Positions 1-7,615 of a stretch of DNA of 32,569 nucleotides are shown piece by piece. Under the pieces are notes generated by a model. That model had not been told where the DNA came from. It ran no database searches and saw only the letters and a list, made by a program, of their open reading frames with translations. A program made the translations under genes and the position numbers. Source of the DNA: Aquabacterium olei (GTDB taxonomy: Bacteria; Pseudomonadota; Gammaproteobacteria; Burkholderiales; Burkholderiaceae_C); the NCBI GenBank assembly GCA_029279925.1, contig JAJUHM010000006.1, forward strand, positions 1 through 32,569. The letters are read 5' to 3'. Positions within the stretch are counted from its first letter, which is position 1, and the number at the start of each line of letters is the position of its first letter.

Positions 1-437
1 ACATCGACCGCGACCGACACATACCCTCGCTTGTTCATGAAGCGGTCCTGCCCCCCGACCAGCAAGGTGTTGCCCGTGCCGACCACCGAGCCCAGCAACT
101 GACCGACGTCGATGCGGTAGGCGGTCTGCGTCAGGATGGCCGGAAACGTGCCCGCCACCGGGCGGCCCATGGCGTCGGCCGGCATGGACACCAGCACGGC
201 CAGCTTCTGTCCGCTGCGCGTGGTGATGAACTGCAATGGCAGCGTCACCGAGCCCGGATGGTCCTCGGCCCGTGTGTATGCCTTCCAGGTGGCGTCTGCA
301 TGGCTGGTCAGCGCCGTCAGGGGCTGGCTCGGGCGGCTGCGGGTGCCCAGGGTGGTGGTCTGCGCGTGCACCGCGGTGTAGGCGCACAGCGCCGCGGCCA
401 CGAGTGCCAGGTTGCGCGGGGTTCGGGTTCGGGTCAT
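1..437 (-). CDS. Exported CocE/NonD (X-Pro dipeptidyl-peptidase S15-like) hydrolase, N-terminal part only
   Basis: The reading frame opens at an ATG at 435-437 and stays open to the left edge, so about 145 N-terminal residues are visible and the catalytic part is outside the window. Residues 1-25 look like a Sec signal peptide: basic start, hydrophobic core around residues 10-23, and cleavage likely after VHA before QTTT. The stretch FPAILTQTAYR (about residues 97-107), and GYVSVAVD at the edge, are typical of the first strands of the alpha/beta-hydrolase fold in CocE/NonD and S15 family acyl hydrolases. These are serine hydrolases that cut esters or peptides. The product is probably periplasmic or secreted. 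The gene lies 66 bp downstream of an AraC-type regulator on the same strand, which may control it. The family call rests on the N-terminus alone and the substrate cannot be told. Confidence 0.68.
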   Translation of the reverse strand, partial: MTRTRTPRNLALVAAALCAYTAVHAQTTTLGTRSRPSQPLTALTSHADATWKAYTRAEDHPGSVTLPLQFITTRSGQKLAVLVSMPADAMGRPVAGTFPAILTQTAYRIDVGQLLGSVVGTGNTLLVGGQDRFMNKRGYVSVAVD

Positions 438-503
438 GGGCTCCTCCGGTGTGAAATGGGGCCTGCGTCTGAAGCAGCGCCTGCCGTGATGCAAAGGGGC
501 ATG

Positions 504-1601
504 CTAGGGATCCGAGGGCTGCGCGCCTTTGCCCGCAGCGGCCACTTTGTGGCCAGCCCGGGCCAGACTATCCTGGGGTGCAGGCGTGCCATGCGCCAAG
601 ACGCCGCCTCGAGCACGCCAGGTCGCCGGTGTCTGGCCGAACCAGCGCCGGAAGGCCCGGTGAAAGCTGTGGACGGACGCGAAGCCCAGGCTGGCCGCGA
701 TCTGCTTGAGCGGGACCCGACCCTCTGCCAGCAGTCGCTCCGCGACCAGGCGCTGGCATTCCTGGACGAGATCGGCGTAGTTGGTGTCCAGGGCCGCAAG
801 GTGACGCCGCAGGGTGCGCTCGGCCTGCCCCAGCTCCCGCGCCATCTCGGTCAGGGTCGGCACGGCGGGGAGCGTGCGGAGCAAGGCTTCCCGGATCAGC
901 TCCGCCACATCGGTGCGGGCCTGCATGGCGCTGAGCAGGGCGTCGGCGCGCGAGCGGGCCGCAGCATAGGCCACCGGGTCGTGCGAGGGCAGGGGGCGAT
1001 CCAGCAGCGCGGGATCAAACTGGATCTGACACGGCGTGCGCCCGAACTCCACGTGCGGCCCGAAGGTGCTGCTGTAGCGCACGCTCCCCGCCCGGGGCGC
1101 GGGGTAAGGCAGGTGAACGGCGCGCACCTCGGTGTGGCCGGCTCCCGCCAACCGCAGCATCTGCATGGCGCTCGTGGCGACCAGATCCAGCCGGAACCAG
1201 CCACTCGCGCCACCTTGCACCACCGGCTGGATCAGCAGCCGAGCGAGCGCAGGAGTGTCGTCCAGCACGATCTCGGATTGCGGCACCGACAGGCTCGCGT
1301 AGTGAGCGATGTCTGCCAGCATCTGCCGAAGCGGGGGGGTGGCCAGCACCACGGGCGTGATCGCCCCATAGCGCATCAAGGCCAGGCTCTTGCCCGCAAT
1401 CAGCCCGAACGCGGGATCGCGTGTGATGGCCAGCGCGTCTGCCATTCGCTGGTCGAACTGTTCGACGGGCAGCCATTGGCCGTCTTCATCGAGGGCATCG
1501 AGTGTGTCGACCCCGCACGCGCGCAGAAACGGGGCTGTGTCGTAGCCCTCCACCTCCAGGGTATAGGCCAGGATCTTGATGTTGACCGGAGCGACGTGCA
1601 T
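504..1601 (-). CDS. AraC-family transcriptional regulator with arabinose-binding-type N-terminal domain
   Basis: This is a 365-residue cytoplasmic DNA-binding regulator. Residues about 5-200 match the 'Arabinose_bd' sensor type (PF12625) found in OruR/ArgR/GbdR-like AraC proteins, with the conserved pattern RYGAITPVVLATPPLRQ around residues 78-93. Residues about 248-332 form the paired helix-turn-helix AraC domain: TLTEMARELGQAERTLRRHL is the first HTH and IAASLGFASVHSFHRAFRRWFGQTPATWR the second, with the usual aromatic signature. A poorly conserved tail of about 35 residues follows. The ATG at 1601 gives a full-length family member. It precedes the exported hydrolase on the same strand, which makes that hydrolase, or an unseen gene beyond it, a likely target. 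Effector unknown. Confidence 0.9.
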   Translation of the reverse strand: MHVAPVNIKILAYTLEVEGYDTAPFLRACGVDTLDALDEDGQWLPVEQFDQRMADALAITRDPAFGLIAGKSLALMRYGAITPVVLATPPLRQMLADIAHYASLSVPQSEIVLDDTPALARLLIQPVVQGGASGWFRLDLVATSAMQMLRLAGAGHTEVRAVHLPYPAPRAGSVRYSSTFGPHVEFGRTPCQIQFDPALLDRPLPSHDPVAYAAARSRADALLSAMQARTDVAELIREALLRTLPAVPTLTEMARELGQAERTLRRHLAALDTNYADLVQECQRLVAERLLAEGRVPLKQIAASLGFASVHSFHRAFRRWFGQTPATWRARGGVLAHGTPAPQDSLARAGHKVAAAGKGAQPSDP

Positions 1602-1666
1602 GGCAGGACAGCAGGGGAGGGCAGCTGACGCAGCATGCAGCTTGGCGTCGGCCTCCCAACCCCGTG

Positions 1667-3121
1667 CTATCCATGCCGCGCGCGCGGCTTGGGGGCGGTT
1701 TCCTGACGATGCTGCGCGGTGATCAGGCGTCCCAGTGTCTGGATGCTGTGGAGCACCCGATCGTCACCGGGATGCCCTGCATTGAGCCGCAAGGCATGTC
1801 GGAAGCGGTGGTCAGCCGAGAAGAGCGGGCCGGGCGCAAGGCTGATGCCCTTTTCCAGGGCCTGTTGATGCAGCCGCAGGGTGTCGACGCCCTCGGGCAG
1901 CTCGACCCAGAGAAAGTAGCCGCCCTGAGGATCCGAGACGGAGGTGCCCGGCGGGAAGTGCGCCAGCACCCACCGCCTCACCCGACCGACCTGCTCGGCC
2001 AGCTGCCGGCGCAGGCGCCGCAGGTGGCTGTCCAGCCCCCCTTGTTCCAGGTAGTCGGCCAGCGCGAGCTGTGACGGGACCGGGGCACCGAGCGAGCCCA
2101 TCATCTTCAGCCGCATGACGGTGGTGGCATACCGCCCCGCCGCCGCCCAGCCGATGCGATAGCCCGGCGCCAGACACTTCGAAAACGAGCTGCAGTGCAG
2201 CACGAGCCCGTCGCGATCGAAGGCCTTGAGGGGATGCGGTCGTGTGGCGCCATGGAAGAGCTCGGCGTAGACATCGTCCTCGATGACGGGAATGCCTTCG
2301 GCGGCCAGCCGCTGCACGATGGCCTGCCGCCGGGAAGTCGGCATCAACGCACCCAGCGGGTTCTGAAAGCTGGGCATGATCCAGCAGGCGGCGGGCCGGT
2401 GCCGCGCGATGACCTCGGCCAGGCCGTCCGGGTCCATGCCCTGTTGCGGATCGGTCGGCACCTCGACGGCGCGCAGGTGCAGCCGCTCGAGCGCCTGCAG
2501 CGCGGCGTAGAAGGTGGGGCTTTCGACCGCGACGACATCGCCCGGCCGGGTGACGGCCTGCAGGCACAGATTGAGGGCCTCCATGGCCCCGTTGGTGATC
2601 AGGGGTTCGTCGGCGTTGAGCGTGATGCCGTGGCGCGTGGACCGGGCCCTCAGGGCGCTGCGCAGGCGTTCGTTGCCGGCCGTGAGCTCGGCGGTCAGGG
2701 CCGTGGGGGCGAGGTGCCGCATGGCGCGGGCACCGCTGCGGGCCAGCTTGTCCAGCGGAAACAGGGCGGGCGAGGGAAAGGCCGATCCCAGCGGCACGAC
2801 ATCCGCATCGCGCGTCGAGCGCAGCACGTCGAAGATCAGCTCCGACACGGCGACTTCGGTGGTGGCCGTGGAGACGTCTGCGGCCGACGGGGGGCGCACG
2901 GCCGCGGGCGTGCGGTGGCAGACGTAATAGCCCGAGCGCGGTCTGGCTTCGATGAGCCCGCGCGATTCGAGCAGGTAATAGGCCTGGAACACCGTCGACG
3001 GACTCAGGTGGGTGTTGCGGCAGGCCTGGCGCACCGAGGGCAGCTTCTCTCCGGGCCGCAGCTGACCTGCCTGGATGCGCAGGGAGAGGGCCTCGGCCAG
3101 TTCTTCGTACCGCGTGGCCAT
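1667..3121 (-). CDS. MocR-type regulator (GntR HTH plus class I aminotransferase domain), second of a tandem pair
   Basis: This 484-residue protein has a winged GntR HTH at about residues 5-70 (LPSVRQACRNTHLSPSTVFQAYYLLESRGLIEARPRSGYYV) and a fold-type I aminotransferase domain from about residue 108. PLP-site residues are present: EDDVY at 281-285 and the expected Schiff-base lysine K315 in SSFSK. MocR proteins use PLP or a PLP-ligand adduct as effector rather than as a true catalyst. I placed the start at 3121 because the HTH begins there. A longer frame continues upstream to 3949, but it overlaps the neighbouring MocR gene and carries no recognisable domain. The start shares one base with the upstream gene's stop (TGATG), so the two are translationally coupled. 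Likely role: regulating itself, its partner or the divergent Nit1C operon. Confidence 0.88.
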   Translation of the reverse strand: MATRYEELAEALSLRIQAGQLRPGEKLPSVRQACRNTHLSPSTVFQAYYLLESRGLIEARPRSGYYVCHRTPAAVRPPSAADVSTATTEVAVSELIFDVLRSTRDADVVPLGSAFPSPALFPLDKLARSGARAMRHLAPTALTAELTAGNERLRSALRARSTRHGITLNADEPLITNGAMEALNLCLQAVTRPGDVVAVESPTFYAALQALERLHLRAVEVPTDPQQGMDPDGLAEVIARHRPAACWIMPSFQNPLGALMPTSRRQAIVQRLAAEGIPVIEDDVYAELFHGATRPHPLKAFDRDGLVLHCSSFSKCLAPGYRIGWAAAGRYATTVMRLKMMGSLGAPVPSQLALADYLEQGGLDSHLRRLRRQLAEQVGRVRRWVLAHFPPGTSVSDPQGGYFLWVELPEGVDTLRLHQQALEKGISLAPGPLFSADHRFRHALRLNAGHPGDDRVLHSIQTLGRLITAQHRQETAPKPRARHG

Positions 3122-4518
3122 CACATCACCGAGGCGTGCACCTGCTCGGGGTGCGCCAGCACATCGGCCACGACGCGCAGGCTCTGCTCGCATTGCGACT
3201 GGGTGGTGGGACCGCCCAGACACAGCCGCACGGCCCGTGGCGGTGCCGTGTTGGTGGCAAACGCGGTGCTGGCCACGGCGGCCACGCCGCGAGAGCGCCA
3301 GAACGATGCGGCCTCGTTCGGGCTCAGGGTGTCGGGCAGCCGCAGCCAGGCATGGAAGCAGTCGGGCTGGCTCCAGATCTCGTGCTGCCCCAGGTGGCGC
3401 TCCAGCAGCGCGTGACGGACATTGGTTTCGCGCCGCACGGCCTGCACCACGGCCGATGCGGTGCCGTCGTTCACCCATTGCGTGGCCAGGGCCACGGTCG
3501 GAGGTGCGGCCATCACGCTCAGGGCCCGCAGCGCGCCGGCCAGCCGTTGCGTGGCCTGCGGGGTGGGGGCGTGCACATAGGCCACCCGCAATCCGGCCCC
3601 CAGGCATTTGGCGAAACCGGTCACGTGGTAGGTCAGCCCGGGTGCCAGCTCGGCCAGCGTGACGGGGGGCTTGCTCGACAGCGCCCCGTACGCGTCGTCT
3701 TCGATGATGGGGATGCTGTAGCGCAGGGCGATGTCGGCCAGCGCCTCGCGGCGGCGCGGGCTCATCGTCATGGCCGTGGGATTGAGCATCGTGGGATTGC
3801 AGTACAGCGCCTTGGGGCCGACGTGCTTGCACGCGTCCTCGAAGTGGTCGGGGCAGGGGCCTTCCTTGTCCACGGGCAAGGCATAAAGCTTGACACCGAG
3901 TTGCGTGGCGAGGGCCTTGATGCCCGGGTAGCTGACCGACTCCACACACAGGGTGTCGCCGGGTCGCACCAGCATGCTCAGCAGGCCGGCCAGCACGCCG
4001 TGGATGCCGGGCCCCACCAGAACCCGGTCTGGATGGGTCGGGCCCATGATGGTGGTGAGCCAGCGCGCGCCCGCATCGCGGTCGGCCGGCGTGCCGCCGA
4101 AGTCCTGATAGCGCAGATGGGCGAGCAGCCGCCGGGGATCCTGGTACATCTGGCGGCAGCCGTCCGCCATGCGGGCCAGCAGGTCCGGGTCGTCCGGCTC
4201 GGGCGGCAGGTTCATCGTCATCTCGGCGGCCGTGCCTCCGCGCAAGGGCACGGCCGGTGCCGCGCTGCGCACGAAGCTGCCTCGGCCGGGGCGCGCCTCG
4301 ATCTGGCCGCGCTTCTGCGCCTCGGCCAGGCCCCGGGCCACGGTGGTGTAGTTCAGGTCCAGCGCGTCGGCCAGCGCCCGCATGGGCGGCAGCCGGTCGC
4401 CCGGTGAGAGGCGGCCGCTGGCCAGGTCGTCTGCCAACAACTCCGGGATGAGGAGGTAGGCCGGCTTGTGGCTGTCACGCAGGCGCTGCAGCCAATGCTT
4501 GTAGAGCGTCGAAGGCAT
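3121..4518 (-). CDS. MocR-type regulator (GntR HTH plus aminotransferase domain), first of a tandem pair, divergent from Nit1C
   Basis: This is a 465-residue MocR protein. The GntR winged helix lies at about residues 20-85 (LPPMRALADALDLNYTTVARGLAEAQKRGQIEARPGRGSFV) and the aminotransferase-like domain at about 110-460. The PLP region has EDDAY at 273-277 and lysine K304 in GFAKCLGAGLR; the usual Ser before the Lys pair is replaced by Ala. The ATG at 4518 fits the domain start, and 350 bp of control DNA separates it from the divergently transcribed nitB. Its stop overlaps the start of the second MocR gene, so both are made from one message. The two are clearly different in sequence and not a recent duplication. 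They are the best candidates for a local nitrogen- or nitrile-responsive switch acting on the TTGATCG boxes in the intergenic region. Binding and effector are inferred. Confidence 0.88.
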   Translation of the reverse strand: MPSTLYKHWLQRLRDSHKPAYLLIPELLADDLASGRLSPGDRLPPMRALADALDLNYTTVARGLAEAQKRGQIEARPGRGSFVRSAAPAVPLRGGTAAEMTMNLPPEPDDPDLLARMADGCRQMYQDPRRLLAHLRYQDFGGTPADRDAGARWLTTIMGPTHPDRVLVGPGIHGVLAGLLSMLVRPGDTLCVESVSYPGIKALATQLGVKLYALPVDKEGPCPDHFEDACKHVGPKALYCNPTMLNPTAMTMSPRRREALADIALRYSIPIIEDDAYGALSSKPPVTLAELAPGLTYHVTGFAKCLGAGLRVAYVHAPTPQATQRLAGALRALSVMAAPPTVALATQWVNDGTASAVVQAVRRETNVRHALLERHLGQHEIWSQPDCFHAWLRLPDTLSPNEAASFWRSRGVAAVASTAFATNTAPPRAVRLCLGGPTTQSQCEQSLRVVADVLAHPEQVHASVM

Positions 4519-4524
4519 GGCTCA

Positions 4525-4537
4525 TTGATTGCATCAA
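4525..4537. promoter_or_regulatory. TTGAT-N3-ATCAA inverted repeat just upstream of the mocR start
   Basis: The sequence reads TTGAT TGC ATCAA, a perfect 5-bp inverted repeat with a 3-bp spacer, 7-19 bp upstream of the first mocR start codon. The half-site matches the TTGATCG boxes repeated further along the same intergenic region. The position would suit autorepression by a MocR protein. Inferred from repetition and position only. Confidence 0.4.
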
Positions 4538-4563
4538 GTGTGCCGATTGATCGGGTCACATTG

Positions 4564-4580
4564 TGCACTCAATGGGTGCG
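4564..4580. promoter_or_regulatory. NtrC (nitrogen regulator I) enhancer-like site
   Basis: The 17 bases TGCACTCAATGGGTGCG fit the NtrC consensus TGCACY-N5-GGTGCA with exact 5-bp spacing, and only the last base of the right arm departs from it. The centre is about 250 bp upstream of the predicted start point of the sigma-54 promoter at 4797-4812, a usual enhancer distance. It is also about 50 bp from the divergent mocR start. Known: NtrC~P activates sigma-54 promoters under nitrogen limitation. Inferred: this site does so for the Nit1C operon. Confidence 0.6.
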
Positions 4581-4699
4581 GCGCGAGCCAACAACGTGCA
4601 TGCCGTGTGCGCCACCAGCGGCGTTGATCCGATCTGGTGCGAGGAGCAATCCCCCTTTGGCAAAAGGGTTCTGGCGGCAGAGCCGAATCCGGCATCCCA

Positions 4700-4724
4700 C
4701 TTGATCGCATTTCGGCCGATCAAG
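4700..4724. promoter_or_regulatory. Inverted TTGATCG operator-like repeat (8-bp arms, 9-bp spacer)
   Basis: CTTGATCG at 4700-4707 and CGATCAAG at 4717-4724 form a perfect 8-bp inverted repeat around a 9-bp spacer. Single TTGATC(G) copies also occur at 4547 and 4624, and two direct copies follow at 4760-4778. This density in 350 bp of non-coding DNA beside two MocR genes suggests an operator array. MocR proteins such as GabR, TauR and PdxR bind short direct and inverted repeats of this size. Confidence 0.5.
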
Positions 4725-4759
4725 GTGGCGCCTTGCGTCAGATGCCCCGTGCACCGGTC

Positions 4760-4778
4760 ATTGATCGCAAATTGATCG
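4760..4778. promoter_or_regulatory. Direct ATTGATCG repeat with 11-bp period
   Basis: ATTGATCG occurs at 4760-4767 and again at 4771-4778, one helical turn apart on the same face of DNA. The block ends about 20 bp upstream of the sigma-54 promoter core, so a bound protein could activate or block the bending contact between NtrC and sigma-54 polymerase. Inferred to be part of the same MocR operator array. Confidence 0.48.
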
Positions 4779-4796
4779 GACCTGGCGGGCACGGAC

Positions 4797-4812
4797 TGGC
4801 ACATCCGGTGCA
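4797..4812 (+). promoter_or_regulatory. Sigma-54 (RpoN) promoter of the Nit1C operon
   Basis: TGGCACATCCGGTGCA fits the -24/-12 consensus TGGCACG-N4-TTGCW. The invariant GG (4798-4799) and GC (4810-4811) have the correct spacing, with mismatches only at two weakly constrained positions, and a pyrimidine precedes the TGG. Transcription would begin near 4823, giving a 5' leader of about 46 nt that includes a GGAG ribosome-binding site at 4858-4861, 7 nt before the nitB ATG. The upstream NtrC-like site supports the call. No convincing sigma-70 promoter was seen for nitB. Confidence 0.62.
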
Positions 4813-4868
4813 CCTGCTTCAGCAGCGCGCGCCCACCCTCTCTCATCCCTTACTTCTGGAGTGATCCC

Positions 4869-5351
4869 ATGCCTGCTGTGACCAAAGCCCCCAATCAGAT
4901 CGGCGACTTCCTCGTGGACTACGAAGAGAAGGTCTTCGAGGACGTGAAAGCCGAACCCGGCGACAAGGCCCTCGTCACCTTCCACACCGTGGCCTTCGAA
5001 GGCTCCATCGGCTTCGTCAACCTGCTGCAGGCCACGCGTCTGCAGCGCAAGGGCTTCGACACCTCGGTGCTGCTGTACGGGCCGGGCGTCACCCTGGGCG
5101 TGAAGCGCGGCTTTCCCAAGCTGGGTGACGCCGCGTTTCCCGGCCACCTGAACTTCAACGACCAGATCGCCAAGTTCATCGCCGAGGGCGGCAAGGTCTA
5201 TGCGTGCCGCTTCGCGCTGCAGGCCCTGTACGGGCACGGCGAGGGCTCGCTCATCGAAGGCATCAAGCCCATCAACCCGCTCGACGTGCTGGACATCATC
5301 CTGCTGCACCGCAAGGAGAAGGCCTTCATCCTCGACACCTGGACGCTCTGA
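4869..5351 (+). CDS. nitB: MSMEG_0572/Sll0783-family nitrogen-starvation response protein (Nit1C first gene)
   Basis: This 160-residue soluble protein has no signal peptide and matches the family typified by MSMEG_0572 and Synechocystis Sll0783. It looks like a DsrE-type alpha/beta protein: [37 protein letters not shown] at about residues 38-74, then [16 protein letters not shown]. Biochemical function is unknown. In Synechocystis, sll0783 is induced by nitrogen starvation and its loss affects polyhydroxybutyrate formation. In Pseudomonas fluorescens NCIMB 11764 the cluster (nitBCDEFGH, symbol used from that work) is tied to cyanide assimilation. The ATG at 4869 follows GGAG at 7-nt spacing and is the first gene after the sigma-54 promoter. 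nitC begins 23 nt downstream. Confidence 0.9.
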   Translation: MPAVTKAPNQIGDFLVDYEEKVFEDVKAEPGDKALVTFHTVAFEGSIGFVNLLQATRLQRKGFDTSVLLYGPGVTLGVKRGFPKLGDAAFPGHLNFNDQIAKFIAEGGKVYACRFALQALYGHGEGSLIEGIKPINPLDVLDIILLHRKEKAFILDTWTL

Positions 5352-5374
5352 TCGACTCACCCGGGTACGCCACC

Positions 5375-6415
5375 ATGAGCCAGCCACGCATCATCAAAGC
5401 CGCCGCCGTGCAGATCTCGCCCGTGTTGAACGAGGCCGAAGGCACGCTGCACAAGGTGCTCGACCGCATCGATGCCGCCGCCCGACAGGGCGTGCAGATC
5501 ATCGTGTTCCCCGAGACCTTCGTGCCGTACTACCCCTACTTCTCGTTCATCCGGCCGCCCATGGCATCCGGGGCCGAGCACATGGCGCTGTACGAGCATG
5601 CGGTGGTCGTACCCGGCCCCGTCACCGAAGCCGTGGCCCAGCGCGCCCGCCAGCACGGCATGGTCGTCGTGCTCGGTGTGAACGAGCGCGACCACGGCAC
5701 GATCTACAACACCCAGCTGATCTTCGACGAGACCGGCACCCTGCGGCTCAAGCGCCGCAAGATCACGCCCACCTTCCACGAGCGCATGGTGTGGGGGCAG
5801 GGCGATGGCAGCGGCCTGAAGGTGGTCGACACGGCCGTGGGCCGGGTCGGGGCACTGGCCTGCTGGGAGCACTACAACCCCCTGGCCCGTTATGCCCTCA
5901 TGGCGCAGCACGAAGAGATCCACTGCGCCCAGTTCCCGGGCTCGCTCGTGGGGCCGATCTTTGCCGACCAGATGGAGGTGACGATCCGCCATCACGCACT
6001 CGAGTCGGGCTGCTTCGTCATCAACAGCACGGGCTGGCTGACGGACGAGCAGATCCAGTCCATCACGCCCGAGCCCGGCTTGCAGCGTGCGCTGCGCGGG
6101 GGCTGCTGCACGGCCATCGTGTCGCCCGAAGGCGTGCACCTGGCGCCGCCGCTGAAGGAGGGCGAAGGCATGCTGGTGGTGGATCTCGACATGAGCCTCA
6201 TCACCAAACGCAAGCGGATGATGGATTCGGTCGGGCACTACGCGCGGCCGGAGCTGCTGAGCCTGCAGCTGGATGACCGGCCGACCGCGCCCGTGCACCT
6301 GCTCGGCGGGGCGGCCCTCGAGGGGCTGCCCCCTTCCACGGCCACGGGTCTCGGCACAGCGACCTCGCCGGAAGCCTCGGCCTTGGCCCCTGCACCGCTG
6401 ACCCGCGTCGCCTGA
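5375..6415 (+). CDS. nitC: Nit1C nitrilase (carbon-nitrogen hydrolase; cyanide dihydratase-type)
   Basis: This 346-residue nitrilase-superfamily enzyme should convert nitriles, or cyanide, to acid (or formate) plus ammonia in the cytoplasm. The Glu-Lys-Cys triad is visible: E47 in [12 protein letters not shown]129 in [11 protein letters not shown], and C163 in ACWEHYNPL. The WEHYNPL context is typical of true nitrilases/cyanide dihydratases rather than amidases. The last 45 residues are Ala/Pro/Thr-rich and probably flexible, as often seen in spiral-forming nitrilases. I chose the ATG at 5375 because homology starts there ([14 protein letters not shown]), although the frame is open further upstream inside nitB. 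Known: nitC is required for cyanide use in P. fluorescens NCIMB 11764. Natural substrate here is not settled. Confidence 0.95.
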   Translation: MSQPRIIKAAAVQISPVLNEAEGTLHKVLDRIDAAARQGVQIIVFPETFVPYYPYFSFIRPPMASGAEHMALYEHAVVVPGPVTEAVAQRARQHGMVVVLGVNERDHGTIYNTQLIFDETGTLRLKRRKITPTFHERMVWGQGDGSGLKVVDTAVGRVGALACWEHYNPLARYALMAQHEEIHCAQFPGSLVGPIFADQMEVTIRHHALESGCFVINSTGWLTDEQIQSITPEPGLQRALRGGCCTAIVSPEGVHLAPPLKEGEGMLVVDLDMSLITKRKRMMDSVGHYARPELLSLQLDDRPTAPVHLLGGAALEGLPPSTATGLGTATSPEASALAPAPLTRVA

Positions 6416-6451
6416 CCCCCTCGTCCCCGTCCTTGTCCCCAGGAGACTGGC

Positions 6452-7588
6452 ATGACCCTCTCGACCCTCAGTCCTCGCGCCCGCGACCTCATCACCGAGC
6501 TGCAATCCCGAGGCCTGCGCCTGGCGGACCCGGGCGCCGGTGCCCCGAGCCGCCGCGGCGGGGCAGGCCCGTCCGATCACAAGGCCGTGACCATCGACGG
6601 GCACACCGTGATGGTGCCCGTCCACACGGCGCCGGCCTTCGACTCGCCCTTTCTGGCCGATGCGCCGGATGCAGCCGGCACCAGCACGCTCAAGCACGGC
6701 AGCATCCCGATCGCGCAGATCACGTTTCCGTCGACCCCGCGGTTCTACGAACGCGAGACCGCCGACGGCATCCCCTACAGCCACATCGCGACCTTGCACG
6801 GCCGCGATGTGCTGGCCACCACGGTGCTGCAGACCTGCATCCGCTACGAGAGCCGACGCAAGAGCTGCCAGTTCTGCTCCATCGGCCAATCGCTGGCGGC
6901 GGGCCGCACGATCGCGCACAAGACACCGGCCCAGCTGGCCGAGGTGGCGCGCGCTGCGGTCGATCTGGACGGCATTCGCCACATGGTGCTGACGACCGGC
7001 ACTCCGGCCACGCCCGACCGCGGCGCCGCCGTGCTGGTGGACAGCGCGCGCGCCATCAAGGCTGCCGTGCCGGATCTGCCCATCCAGGCGCAGTGCGAGC
7101 CGCCGGACAGCGACCTCTGGTTCCCGCGCTTGAAAGATGCGGGCGTCGACACGCTGGGCATGCACCTGGAAGCCGTCACGCCCGCCGTGCGCGAGCGCGT
7201 GATGCCGGGCAAGGCCAGTGTGCCGCTCGCGCGCTACTTCAGCGCTTTCGAGGCGGCAGTGGCCGTGTTCGGGCGGGGCCAGGTCAGCACTTACATCCTG
7301 GCTGGCCTCGGCGACAGCCGCGAAGCCATTCTGGACATGAGCCAGCGTCTGCTCGACCTGGGCGTCTACCCCTTCGTGGTGCCCTTCGTGCCCATCAGCG
7401 GCACACCGCTGGAAAGCCATCCGGCACCGACCACCGCGTTCATGCGCTCGCTGCTCGAGCCACTCGGTCAGATGGTGAGCCAGGCCGGGCTGCGCGCCAG
7501 TGACATCAAGGCAGGCTGCGGCAAATGTGGCGCCTGCTCGTCGCTGTCGGTGTACGAAACCGCCAGCCCTGTGGCCGTTCCGGCTTGA
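6452..7588 (+). CDS. nitD: MSMEG_0568-family radical SAM protein
   Basis: This 378-residue radical SAM enzyme has an atypical cluster motif: cysteines C129, C139 and C142 are spaced C-X9-C-X2-C instead of the usual C-X3-C-X2-C, and QFCSIGQSL continues the SAM-binding region. A biotin-synthase-like TIM barrel spans about residues 120-330. The C-terminus carries C356, C359 and C362 (C-X2-C-X2-C), which may hold a second Fe-S cluster. An AGGAGA ribosome site at 6441-6446 supports the ATG at 6452, 36 nt after nitC. The family is always found with the Nit1C nitrilase. Its reaction is unknown; it may build or modify the true nitrile substrate or a cofactor, which is speculation. Confidence 0.92.
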   Translation: MTLSTLSPRARDLITELQSRGLRLADPGAGAPSRRGGAGPSDHKAVTIDGHTVMVPVHTAPAFDSPFLADAPDAAGTSTLKHGSIPIAQITFPSTPRFYERETADGIPYSHIATLHGRDVLATTVLQTCIRYESRRKSCQFCSIGQSLAAGRTIAHKTPAQLAEVARAAVDLDGIRHMVLTTGTPATPDRGAAVLVDSARAIKAAVPDLPIQAQCEPPDSDLWFPRLKDAGVDTLGMHLEAVTPAVRERVMPGKASVPLARYFSAFEAAVAVFGRGQVSTYILAGLGDSREAILDMSQRLLDLGVYPFVVPFVPISGTPLESHPAPTTAFMRSLLEPLGQMVSQAGLRASDIKAGCGKCGACSSLSVYETASPVAVPA

Positions 7589-7615
7589 TCAAAAAGCGCT
7601 TCGAAGGAGCCCGCC

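Noticed and set aside
3122-3949. Upstream extension of the second MocR frame, giving a 760-residue protein
   Set aside because: The extra 276 residues overlap the first MocR gene antiphase and are low-complexity Arg/Gly-rich. The HTH starts at the ATG at 3121, which forms a TGATG junction.
4772-4800. TTGATC at 4772 as a sigma-70 -35 box for nitB
   Set aside because: No acceptable -10 box lies 16-18 bp downstream, and the hexamer belongs to the repeated TTGATCG boxes. The sigma-54 match just after it is better.
5357-7420. Long minus-strand open frame opposite nitC and nitD
   Set aside because: It mirrors the codon-position GC bias of real genes on the other strand, shows no domain, and would lie antisense to two well-identified enzymes.
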